Below, piece by piece: positions 11,058-22,727 of a stretch of 64,000 bases of DNA. This DNA comes from Paracyclopina nana (Eukaryota; Arthropoda; Copepoda; Cyclopoida; Cyclopettidae), in NCBI GenBank assembly GCA_019096065.1, contig JAGUCH010000001.1, positions 11,904,001 through 11,968,000 of the forward strand, given 5' to 3'. The notes below the pieces were generated by a model, which worked only from the letters and a program-made list of their open reading frames with translations, did no database searches and was not told where the DNA came from. Both the position numbers and the translations under genes were made by a program. Position 1 is the stretch's first letter. Each line of letters starts with the position of its first letter.

Positions 11058-14000
11058 AGTTTAGTTTTAACGAACTTAATGACATCCTTATTTACTTATT
11101 TTGCAATAATTCTCGCAAATAGCTTTCCTCTGAATTTAACGGCAACAAAATTGGCGAATTCTGCTCGTTTTTGCACTCCTCCCTTCGTGTAATTTGGCCA
11201 TAAAGCTTCTTCTTTTGCTCGCAGCAGCAGCAGCAAAATTGATTTTTCGCTTTTAACAGTAGCACCAGCAGAATTTGCAGCTTTACATGCTAAAATAGCT
11301 TTTTAACAATAGGGTTGCTTTTTTATGGGCGAAATTAGAGAAGCGCCAAAAAGTTGGGGAAAAAACTGCCGGCAACAATTTGTCTTCACCAAGATCCATT
11401 GGAGCCTATTGGAGTGGGCTTCGAAATAATTAATTAAGAAGAATACTCTCAACTGAATTTGCACTTGCTAAAAAATACAATAACATTACTGCGATAGATA
11501 GGCAATGTGCAGGTGATTCGAAATCTTTGGAGTACAAGATGTCAATGGCCTTGTTTGTAGAGGCAGTAAATAAAATGGTGGGCATCATCATCAAAGAAGC
11601 AGCAACGGCTGGAAATCCAAACAAGAAGAGTTGAAAACCGTTGCTGTTGCTGCTTCTGCATCATCTTGCAAAAAAAGCAACAAGACTGAGTTTGATGCTG
11701 GCCTCAAAGCTCCCGCTCAGAATCTGCCAATACGAAGGAATGGTTGTCTGGCTGGACTTTTTGAGCAACCACTGGCACAACGTGCCCATATGGTAATCAA
11801 AGATAGATGCAAAAGCGAGATAAGCCGGCAACCAAGTCGTTTCTAGACCCCGGTGACCCTTTTCCTAAGATTTATCACGTGCCAAACGGCAATATAATCA
11901 GTTTGTGCTCTTTTGTGTAGCCCATTTTAGAAAATGTGCCCAAATTATTGGTTAGACGTTGGAGCAGCGCTCTGGTGCTCTCGTTAAAATCTCCAAGTCT
12001 AAATTAGCATAAGACTCCAGTATTCCATATATTCCAGACATGATTATTGCCTTTTTCATCTTGCTTCAAATTGCCCTGCTTTTATGCTGTTCAGATATGA
12101 AAAATTGATCAATGGCACGATGATGATGCTATAAGATTGCCTAAATTAGGGACGGGTGGAAAAAAATCATGGAAACTTCAAATCACTCGAGAGCTTGAGC
12201 GTTTCAAGAAGGAAATGAAGATTTTCTGTGAAATGAAGGTTGACATAAATCACTGTGGAAATTACGTTAATTTGAGGGGGGCCAATTTTAATTGGGAGGT
12301 TAAAAAAACCAACAAACCCACGCGCGCGCACACGCACGCCCTACCGAAAAGTACCATAGGTATATAATAAAAAATCGCGTTTTCCCTCTCATAGACAGAT
12401 GGTTCCAATCGGGATAATTGCAGGGCCAGCTAATGACGGAAATATTTTTGGAAAAAAAAACAATTTTCCAACCACCCAAATAATGTGTCAAATTGAAAGA
12501 GAGAGGTAGTGAGAGGCCAATTCTAGGTTTGGCCTTTTGAACCAGGCAAGCCAAAGGTGTGAATGGTGCTATTTTATTGCGAAATTACTACACCTCAAAT
12601 CGTGGCAGAGCCATCAGAGCTTTATTGCAAAAATGAGCTTGATTATTTGGCTACGCTCAAGCTGAGCAAAGGTTTCCTTTGGAGCAGAATGTCATTGACA
12701 AATGTCGTTGAACTAAACAAGACAGATACTTGTCACTTCCCTTATAAAGGGAGTTCTTTGGGGTGGGGCTCACCTCCACCTCCTTTTTTTTGAAATCCAA
12801 ACAATAAACTCAGCTTTGTTCAGCACAAAAGGAAGTAGCACTAGTTGTGGTTGTGAGCAAAGTCAACAGAGTGCGCAATGTCAACGCAGACACTCTCATT
12901 TCTCGCTTTAATGCCACTTTCATCAAATTCAGCCCTTTTTTAGGTCCATTTTTTGTGGCTGATTGAGCATGGCTGATTTGAGGCTGTTGAAAATATGATG
13001 AACTCTGGTGGTGAGTAGTGAGTAATGAAGCGTGACGGATCTGTTAAATTAGTCTTGCCATGTAATGTAACCTATAGGACACTGCCACTCTTTGTTCACA
13101 AATTGTGTATTATAGTGCTACTCAAACTGCTTGGCTATCTTGTTGAATTTCAAATGTTGCCCCTTTTTTCATAATCGATTTCACGCCATGCCCAGGCATT
13201 TGTTCAATCTTTCAATCAGACGCCATACCAAATTGCCACGAAGCCCAAAAGTCAGCTGATGCCAAGCCTTTTCTAGAGCTGCTAGCATATAAGAGATGCG
13301 TCACTGCTGCCGCTTCAAATGACTAAAATATTTGAAAAAATGTAATTAGCTGTCACATTGGAATTTTAGCAGAAGCTCGCATAAAGGTGTACATGCATGT
13401 TCGGTTCTGAGGAGCTTGAGGTCTCTACTGGCTTGTAGAGGAGAATTTTGCATTAAAAATCTGATCTGAATACTGTTGTGTGCGTCAAGTCAGATAGCAA
13501 GACTGGGACTGACATGGCATCAAATCATTCGCCATCACGCAATACTATTTTATTGTGTGTATTGGGGTCCAGCCAGTAATTACTGCTTTGGATAAAGTGA
13601 AAAAAGCCAGCACAATTTTCTGCTCTGGTCATATTCAAAAATATGCCCGATTTTGACGATGATGAAAGTGTCATATTGTTCTGTCAAAATGACAGGTTTC
13701 ATGCTGAAGACAAATGTCGTAATTTTCATCATGGCAAATTGGCGAGAAGAGATCCATTTGCTGTCATAATACCACTACTACACCAGTAGAAATCCTGTGC
13801 GTTAAATAACTAGAGTTGGTCGTAATCAAAGCCCGAGGGCACCTGATAAGCAGCACTTTTTCTCCTTCTTTTAACTAGAGAGCCCACAAATACGATGATT
13901 AGCCCTTGGGCAAAAAATTGCCTCCGAATTTTGGTTGCACAGTGATGGACTGCAGCAGGGTGCAAATTAATGAATCCAGAGCTATTGACGAGAAAGGAAA

Positions 14001-15660
14001 TGAACTTTCTGAAACAAACAACTGCACATCATAAATGATACATTGCGTGGAACCAAAGGATATATCACCATTAATCATACCACATGGAATCAACTACTTC
14101 GAATTAGGTCAGTTTTCGAAGCGCAAGACGCGCTTTTACTTAGCAGCTTTACCACCCCAAAAGGAAGTGGTTCATTTGGCTTAGCTTTTTGAGGCACTTT
14201 TTTACATTTGGCCTTGGTGGTGAAAATTAATCTGCTTGTCTCGAACTATATGTAGCTGGCATTGATATGCAAATCATGGCCTAAAAAGTGCGAGGTGGTT
14301 GCTCGTGTTTTGACCTACTTTTTCCGCCGAATATTGACTCAATATTTATATACTTTTGCATACAGATTTGCAATTAAACCTCTCCCATTTCAATATTCGT
14401 GACTTGCCTGCTCCCAATATGCAAAGCATCTACGAGGAACCATTTTACATTCCACTTTTTGCTTCTCGTTTAGCCAGCTTGAGGGAATCTGGAAACGCTG
14501 TTTCTTGTTAAGGTGTCTTAGCTGCAGATTATGAAAGGGCCATTCGAGCTTGGTGGAATGTGAAAAAAGGTAGGAAACAACATTTGAGTCATCAATCTAG
14601 TGACTCGGATCGTGGGAGAGATTTCGTAGTACGCCAAATGTCGTGAGCTGATATCGAAGGGAGGAGGGGCCATCAAAATTGTCAAAAACAGCCACTGGAA
14701 CATGGCGACCAGAACTTTTACAATTATGTAAGCAGTCTTGACTTGAGTGAGTGTTTTTAAGACCATTGTGCTCAGTGGAAGTGGAGAGATACTAATCTTG
14801 ATTTTGAGCTCAGTCATGCCTGATGTTGGTTGGTTAACTTTAGCCGAACGGTTATATTGTAAACATGATTGTCAAAGGACAAGATCATTAATTAAGATAA
14901 TAATAGGTAGATTAATATATCTGTTTATTCAATTTTGATGGCCTCTAATGTACATTTAATGTTCATTCGGGCAAAGTAATGCGCAAGCAATGGCAAAACA
15001 GCCATAGTACCTAATTTGAGTCCTCAAAAATATAACAAGTGATGGAGTAAACTGTTTTTATCAATGATCTTGTTGTATGACAACCATGTTTACATTAGAA
15101 CCATTAAGTCAAAGCCAACAAAGAGGGATCATGCATGACCCAAGGGTAATCAAGATTTGTATCTTTTCACTTACATCAAAGCACGATTCTTCACGAAAAG
15201 TGAGTATGAGCTAAAAAAGTTTTCATAACTAGCTTCATGACTCATTTAATTGTGCTACACCTGTATTAGTGCACATCTGTCAATAAGGGTGCATGTGTGT
15301 GATAAGACAAAAAAAATCACTCAATCTAGCCGTATAATCACATCCCCTCGCGCAGATTGATAACTAAAAAAATCAATAATGAGGAAAAGCAAAGAAGATT
15401 TTATTAAAAATAATTCTCCTGATCCACTATAAACAGTAAAACTTATTTTTACTTGGAATAAAACTAGTTTGCTAAGGTCATGAAAAGAAGCGAAAATGAG
15501 GCCGAGCGCCGTTTTTATGGGCAAACTTGGTAGCAAAAGCAAATAATAAAAACATTTTTTCGATCCATACCTGGCTTTCTTTATATTGTTTGGTTAATTG
15601 TTACACTGCTTGTTTGATGAAGTAGCAAATGCTCCGATTTCATTAGGCTTATTTACAAAA
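11058..15660. other. gene-poor AT-rich DNA
   Basis: No supported gene. It includes CAG-rich stretches (about 11222) and a CGCGCGCGCACACG run (about 12320). The open frames here have no convincing splice context. Confidence 0.5.
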
Positions 15661-15670
15661 GTTGAATTTC

Positions 15671-16027
15671 ATGTTGACCCTAAGTCGATACCATTTTTTG
15701 CTTTTACTAATAATTAAGACATTTCTGTCTCCTCATTTTTTCACTAGTATATGGAGCCTACGTAAACATGGCACCCAAAAGCAGCGCGTTAGCTTCAGAT
15801 CAATTGAGACGGATTGTCTATACAGAATATTTGTGCAAAAGCCCGCAGCGGACGATGACGATGACGACGACGACGACGAGTGGTGTCGGTACACCCTCCT
15901 AATAAAGATGGGACACAGCAATTGCGTGAGTTTCAGGCCGGATACGGGGTATTTTATAGAGAGACAGTGCAGCGCGTTCATCTACACCCAACAGCAGCTT
16001 AATATTGGTCCCACTTTAAGCCAATGA
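15671..16027 (+). CDS. candidate short secreted protein or terminal exon
   Basis: An ATG at 15671 opens 118 codons. The N-terminus is hydrophobic (LLLLIIKTFLS), like a signal peptide. An aspartate run encoded by the GAY repeat at 15851-15880 follows, then a four-Cys C-terminal part. A second reading is also possible: a good acceptor (TTTTTTCACTAG, ending 15746) followed by ATGGCACCC at about 15769, a threonine-rich tail, and a TAA that runs straight into AATAAA near 15900. The two readings exclude each other, the reverse strand is also open, and I recognise no family. Confidence 0.25.
   Translation: MLTLSRYHFLLLLIIKTFLSPHFFTSIWSLRKHGTQKQRVSFRSIETDCLYRIFVQKPAADDDDDDDDDEWCRYTLLIKMGHSNCVSFRPDTGYFIERQCSAFIYTQQQLNIGPTLSQ
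15851..15880. repeat. (GAY)n trinucleotide repeat
   Basis: Ten GAC/GAT triplets then GAG in uninterrupted register. Read plus, one frame gives poly-Asp and another poly-Thr; read minus, poly-Ser. It is the source of the open frames on both strands here. Confidence 0.85.
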
Positions 16028-16789
16028 TGTGGCAAAATAGCGCCTCAAAGAAAAGCACCACTTATTTGGCCAAAATCATGCCAGTTGACATCTAATATTT
16101 GCATGTTTTCCCAACTTTAGCTGTGTACCACAAGAAAGTTTTGACTGCCAGAGATTATTATGTACTAATACTGCAGTAGGCTAATTACTAATACACTTTT
16201 TTTCTGTGCAAATTTTGCGGTGTGGTAGCTAAGCTGTCAAGAAATGTACAAATCTTTGATTATTTGGGCCGATGCCAATTACTGTAATTATCTATTTGTC
16301 ACACAAAACCTCTGGAGTGGAGCAAAGTTGTAGTGCGCTTAGCTAAAAAACGCCTGCATTTTGCCTTTGGACGTCCATTCCCAACCGAAGTGAATTATTG
16401 CTAGCAATTATGTTTGCATTTGCAATCATGCTTTTGTTGTTGCGGATTGTGGGATGATCTGGCAACTGACAAAGTGGGTTAATTTAGCGCAGTGGGATAC
16501 AATTTTAGCAAAAAGCGAGCAAAAAAAAGCCCTTATCACATGAACAGCTTGTCCCAGTAAAACTGCAGTTGCTGAAGCTGATTTGAAGCCTTCTTAAATA
16601 AAGATGCCTCATTCGAGGTCCTCAGCTGACAAAGCTAATTAAAGTGTTGTCAATCTAAAACCAGAGAGAGTTCAAGGCCAGCCAAAGTTACCGCCAAAAG
16701 CGCCGAAAAGCCCTAATTTTTTCAGCTAGGAGAAATTTCTATGTGAGCAACGAAAGTGTTGCTGCTACTGTGAGGCGCGATCATGGCGG

Positions 16790-17053
16790 ATTTTTCCCAC
16801 TTTTTCGGCCGCTTTTGCGCCACCGATTCGCGGTTTGAATCCGCGCCGCCACAAACGACTCCGCCACGCGCGCGCGGCTCAAAGCGCGCTACATGCAAAG
16901 CAGACGGTAGAGCACAACTCTTCTCTTCTAGGTAGAGAGCTCGCACTCCAGGCGCGCTTCATGTTTAGAAACTTCTCAGTTGTCCAAGTTCTCAGTCTCA
17001 GTTTTTGCATTTTCTACTGAGCTGGCACAACTTTGCTGGACCAAGACATCAAG
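16790..17053 (+). promoter_or_regulatory. candidate promoter and non-coding first exon
   Basis: A GC- and CpG-rich patch (16790-16930) sits in otherwise AT-rich DNA. It is followed by three TCAGT initiator motifs, at 16976, 16992 and 16998. The sequence from there to 17053 has no ATG and ends in a consensus donor, CATCAAG|GTAAGA. This is the layout of an arthropod promoter with an untranslated first exon. No matching downstream coding exon could be assigned; the exons at 34.5 kb are one possibility. Confidence 0.4.
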
Positions 17054-20000
17054 GTAAGACTTGTGATTTTACCATTGAATTTGGAGAAAATGGAAAAAAT
17101 CCAAACTCCCAATTTGAAGGGAACAATCAAACCATCTCGATAAATTATCTTAGATAGCATGTCCAAGTAAGCTTTAAGCCGCTGAAAGCCGCATTAAAAC
17201 GCCGAATTTGCCTAGTTTATCGCCCATATGCTACAGCACCTCGAAGTTAAGGCATATACAATGGAGCCACAAATTCCGATGATTGTCTATTAGCATGACC
17301 TTTTCGCGCATCTCAGAGGAGCTAATCAGAATTACATTACTCCATTCTTACTTTAATGAAAAAATATTTCTAAAATTATTCTTCACGCTTTTGAGAGCTA
17401 ATGAGAGCAGAGCAAAAGCAAGGAAGGGAAAATCAAGGAGGATGTTTAACTGATTTGAAGTGAAAACGTAGAATTCGGTCATAATAACAAAAATTTTACT
17501 ATTCCACAAACAACTGAAGATAGAGATTGGTGGAATTCACAGAATTAATCATGAGATAAAAAGTTTGATTAGTTTATAAGCCAACAGTTGTTGTGAAATA
17601 CTTCAGGCAATCATAAAGAATGAGCCAAGATAGCAAATAACATAGAACACTAGATTTCTTCGGCAATTTTAGAGGTCGCTCTTACTTTAATAATCGCAGA
17701 TTGCACTGAAAATAGTGAAGATAATTTAATCAATGATTTTAGAACTCTGATTTCAAATTAGAAAATAAATAAGAATGTACTTTAGCTGTTATAGGTAATT
17801 TTAGAAGTTGCCCAAATTAGCTGCTTGCCAATATTGGCTGTGGCATTGCGAAAATGGCGTGATTTACTGCCATCATAATTAGGTATGAGCAGTATTTTTA
17901 GGTGCCAAAAGATGTTCGAGACATGCAAGTCTAATTTCCTGCTTCGAGGTTTTCTTCAATTTGAAGCCAGCAGGAGCAGTCGGAGTTTGGCAAAACTGGT
18001 TCTCCTTTTTATCGCTTTTTTGAGCCGCAAAAATCTCTCGCGAGTCCAGGCTTGCTTTGTTTTGAAAACCTCATTTGACGAGGTTTTAATTTAAATTGAA
18101 TTTTGCTGCTGCTCTTTTTTAGTGACCTTTTTGTGGCGTTGCCGCGCGCAAAATACGAAATTGGCGCCAGTGCTAAGCTTAATGTAATTGGTTTTCTTCA
18201 ATTTACACAAAGACGTATAAGTAATGTGGCTACACCGCAAAAATGCCAATAATGTATGGTTTTTGCAAATTTCAGCTCGCCTAGACTGGGACTGGAAATC
18301 AGTATTTTTGCAAATGCTTCAGATTCTCTCCGATATTTTGCTGCTGTAGATGTTTTCAGTTTATCAGCGAGCTGGAGCACGGAGCAGCAGCTGTAAGTCA
18401 CCCCCCTTTCTCTATCCTGGTAGCTCAATTGCTATTGGAAGCACGCGACCAATAGCTTGCTACGGCGTTGACAAAACGCCACAATTATTGATCCACAATT
18501 TTTCTTTGGCCATTCTCAACCCCACCGGGCTACCAGACACAAGTTCTGCTCATCAAGGGTGTGGCACTGAGTACAAGTAGAGCCCTAGATACGCGCGAAG
18601 ATACGCTACTCTAATAGTCATGGCTGATTAGTTTAGGTGTCAATAACTTTGTGGCTGCTTTATGCAGTGAGAAGCAATTTTACTGACAGCATAATAGCTC
18701 AGACCACAAAAAACATGATTAAAAACGATCACTTACTGCTGCACCTGAGAAGTAAAAAAAGAGGCATTTACTGACATGATTGGACCATATTTAGATGTGG
18801 CCAGCTGAAAAACCCCGACCTTTTTTTACGCACATAGCACATCTCTGGTTAATGAAGTGCTCTATGCTCACTCTCCTGGTCGTATTTTAAGTTTGGGATG
18901 CAAGCATTCATAACTGCTCAGCATGAGGCTAACCTAAAAGCAGAACCACGCAAATTCACTAACCCCTATTGTTTTTGCTTACATTTTATGGCCACAAAAA
19001 TCCAACATGAACATTAAATAATGGGCTTTAACTCTAAAAAGACAGAGCAATTACAAGGCTTCTCTTTTGGCAATTAAATGTTGCTGAGAGAACAGTGCTA
19101 CCAGAGAGCAGCGCGCAGAAGTGAGAAATGTGTCTCCTTGGCTTACTGTGAAGTCTCAATTTTTTGTTGGTTATTGCCTAGAGGCAAGAAAGACCTTTTA
19201 TAACTCTCCTCCCCTCAGACAGACTAAATACCCACTGTGTCAACTTGATTTCAAAGCAGGCAACTATTTGTCTTGTAAGTCGAAGTAGCTACTACTACTG
19301 AGGAGCAGCAAGGAGAGACCATCATCATCAATTGTGTTTTGAATGCGCCACTGGCGCTAAAAATTGCCCTTGATGGACCACCCTGTTAATGATCAACACT
19401 CTGGCCAGACAGGGTTCATTCACACTTCCAAGTTCCTTTCTTAAAAAATTCAAATTGCTCCTTAACTACAAAATTAGAGCAAGAGCTACAGCACGGAATA
19501 TAAGTTGGAAATTGGCTCCTGTTAAGGAAATCAAACGAAGAGGGGCTACCAGATGGAGCTCATACTCTGGCCTAAAAAGAGCCTACTAACATTCCATTAG
19601 CCTGAGGGCTGAAATGCAGCAGCAGCAGCAGCAACTGCAGCATTTTTTAAGGTCAGCAGCCACAGTAGCAGTAGTAGGCAATTAAGATGAAGATGATGAA
19701 GGGATCTCCAACTGCCATTTTTATTAGCTTTTTAATTGGCATTTTTTCCCTCTGATGATCTGATTCTGCAACCACAAGAGAGCCCAAAGCCACAAATGTT
19801 TCAATTTGTCACTTTATTTCCAGGTAGTAGGCATTGAAAGTGGCGCCACTGGACAACATGCTGATAGGGGTCGTTGATCTCAGATGCTAAACGTGAATTG
19901 ATAACTCCGAAGAAGAACCGCCAAAAGCTTCATTCAACACTCAGATAAGAAAACCTTTTCATACATTGAAGCCAGAATCCAATGTATTTTTGAGTCAAGT

Positions 20001-22317
20001 GAAGGAAAGTCTTCATGAATATTCCTTCTCTTTTCTCTCCCCTTGAGCTAGTTTTTAATGGGAAAGACGCCATTTTGAATACTACCAAGAATACGCTCTA
20101 ACTTCATGCTCACTAGCTATTGCCATTTCCCAAAAATTATAATTGCAAAATCAGTCGCAGCTATATGCGGAATTGCAGCTGAAAAATTGCTGCTGAAAAA
20201 GGTGTTAAACAATTCATCAACAAAAATGGAAGTAAGGGGCAATTTAAGAGGTGTTCATTTTGCTATGACTCTTTATAAGTCAAAATTTCGATATTCTTAT
20301 CATGCCATAAGAGGCAAGCCAAGTCAAAGCTACGAGAGTAGTTTCACTGTACTGGAGGAGAGGCACAGCAGCTAGCTAGCTAGACTAGCTGCTGCTGCTC
20401 TCAACTCTTTAGTTATACCAGTGAAAAATCAATAAATTGATTAAAATGACGTCACACGACAGCTGCTCCTTCTGCTGCTGTCTGCTACTTCTGAGAAAAT
20501 GCTGATGATTTTTTTAAGCAGGACCAAAAAACCGTCGTTTTGGTCGGTTGGAGAACACAGTAGAAGATAGCAGAGCTTGAACGCGATGAGAATTACAATC
20601 AGATATATTTTGATGCATCATCAAAGTTTTCTTAAGACTCTGCCCTACCACAAATGACCATAACGATGACCACACTGGGCTAAAGTGGATGAAAAAAACC
20701 ATAGTTTGTGAGTGGGACAGGCGCCTTTTCTCCAGCAAACTTGGCTTCCTAAAGCCTAGATGTTGAGCTCTTCAAATGGCTACAGAGACAACAAACTGAA
20801 TTCAATCAGAAGCAGACATTTTTTCCAGATGATGACCCCATAGTGGTCCAGCTCAAATTTGCTGGCCAGTCATCTATGAGACCTGAATAACAAATCATTT
20901 TTTCCCAACCTGCTGCTGCCAAATTTTTTTATTGACTCCGGAATGGGTTTGTAATAGGCTCAAGTAGTCCACCAACCAAATTTGGAATTTTGAAAAATTC
21001 CTTTCAGCCCCTGGAAATGTACGCTGCTGGTGTACCGTTTTCAGGCGCCTGCTTGTTTGGCTTCTCTTTACACAATTTACCTGAATGATTGCTCAAAAAG
21101 CTGCTTCAGAAGTCTAGACAGGGTCCAGTCAACTTTTGGCCACATCTCAAACATCATTATGGCTGCCTGTCATCAAGCCTGAAAATCTTCTGAAGTTCAG
21201 CTGAGTCACTTTTTCAAAACTATAGTATACACCAGCATGGCAGGAGGGTGGGGGGAGCATGTAACAAAAAACGCAGGTAATTTGAGATTGGGACAGCGGC
21301 AGAAAAACCTAATTTAAATGTGATTGCTTTGGGCAACAACCAGTTAATGATTGAGGTTATCTGGTTCCAATGTAAAATGAGATAAGTGGCTATACCCAGC
21401 CTTAATAGCACTTTTGAGCAAAAGCCTCACAATGCATGATGGCATCCTTTGTTTTACTTTATTGATTTATCAATTTACACCACCTGTTCCATCATATACC
21501 ATCTAGCTGCAAGTTTCACCTGATGGTCCCACAGATACACACACACATGGCATAGGCTATCCATTCTTTTTTTCCCTCTAAAACAACAATGGCCTGATGT
21601 GTCATGGTCCATGCGACAAAGATAAGAAATGAGGTGACGACAATTTCAGGTCCTCTGTAGCCTAGTCACATAAATTAGTGGATTACACAGCGTGAAAAAT
21701 GGCTCTTGTAAGGCAGGAACATGTGTGCCGTCAATCTAAGAAAACTCACTTAACCACAACTCGACAAATACGAGACAAACTCGCATAAATTAGGACACAG
21801 ACAAAAAAAAATGTCACAAAAAGAGAGATTTGTGGTTTGTGCTTCAGAAATTAATGGCTCCACTTCAATGATTGGCGAAAAAGTGTGAAAATCAACACCT
21901 TCGCCATGACGAGTTAGCTGCAAGATTTGAGAGGATAGGTGCGAGCATTGCATCAATTTCGTGCCAACAAGGTGTGAAAAATGCCATATTTGAACGAAAT
22001 GAAGGTGCAGAAATCTTTCGCAATTTCACCTTCTGCAGAAACAATCTTAGGTGCAAAAAGAATCCCTGCAAAATAAAGCTGGATGAATTTCCATACAAGC
22101 TTCATCATCTAGCCATGTAATTATTCTTCATGGTTTGGCCAATTTGAACCATGCTGAGATATTTTGCAAATCTCGAGTTTCATTCTTTTTGCAACAAAAA
22201 AGGGTCTTCGCGGATGGGCACAATGGGTAATTTAATAAAATCCTAATGAAGATCAAGATGCATGTTTTAAGCTGCTGTCATTTGCAAAAACTGACAAGAA
22301 AAGCAGGAGACATGTAT
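17054..22317. other. gene-poor AT-rich DNA
   Basis: No gene is supported. It contains a CAG microsatellite (19616-19641) and many isolated CAG/GCA triplets. A possible 33-nt exon (18358-18390, reading FISELEHGAAA between TTTTCAG and GTAAGT) is too short to trust. Confidence 0.5.
19616..19641. repeat. CAG/GCA trinucleotide repeat
   Basis: Six consecutive GCA triplets followed by an interrupted AACTGCAGCA. It lies in non-coding DNA. Confidence 0.8.
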
Positions 22318-22320
22318 ATT

Positions 22321-22724
22321 AGGCCGATTTCATATAATCGAAGCCAAGCTAAGGCAAGCTAAGCTTGGTTCTTTGGAGGCTCATAACTCAGCAACTACTG
22401 AATCGCTTGGCACCAAATTTGGTAGGATTCATAAGAAGAGCTTAATAAGCCACCATACCAAATTTCAACTGGATCTGATGATCCCTTCCATAGGCTGACT
22501 TTACCTGCCTAAAAAGACAAGCTAGATACCTAGCTTTGCTTATAAAATGGCCTCGACTATACGGCCTCGGAACTTAACCAAATTGGAAACACAGCTGTAG
22601 GTTGACATTTTGATGAACCGTACCAAATTTGGTGCCAATACAATCAGTATTTGCTGAGATATTAGCCTCCAAAGAACCTAGCTTAGCTTGCCTTAGCTTG
22701 GCTTCAATTATATGAAATCGGCCT
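22321..22724. mobile_element. 404-bp inverted-repeat MITE with ATT duplication
   Basis: The ends read AGGCCGATTTCATATAATCG (left) and AGGCCGATTTCATATAATTG (right, inward), and similarity continues for over 50 bp through AAGCCAAGCTAAGGCAAGCTAAG. ATT flanks both sides (22318-22320 and 22725-22727). There is no transposase frame. The AGGCCG terminus and 3-bp duplication group it with the PIF/Harbinger-like elements elsewhere in this window. A second, older copy lies at 44913-45306. Confidence 0.8.
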
Positions 22725-22727
22725 ATT

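Noticed and set aside
16783..16852. tRNA-like segment: T-arm CGCGG-TTTGAAT-CCGCG with a possible acceptor stem
   Set aside because: The T-arm and six of seven acceptor pairs form, but there is no D-arm, A box or anticodon stem. It is most likely a chance feature of the GC-rich island.
18358..18390. 33-nt microexon candidate reading FISELEHGAAA
   Set aside because: Acceptor and donor are present, but pairs like this are expected by chance and no neighbouring exon supports it.
20106..20375. 89-codon plus-strand ATG frame
   Set aside because: Starts with ATG but has no splice or promoter context, is interrupted by nothing recognisable, and sits in repeat-rich spacer.
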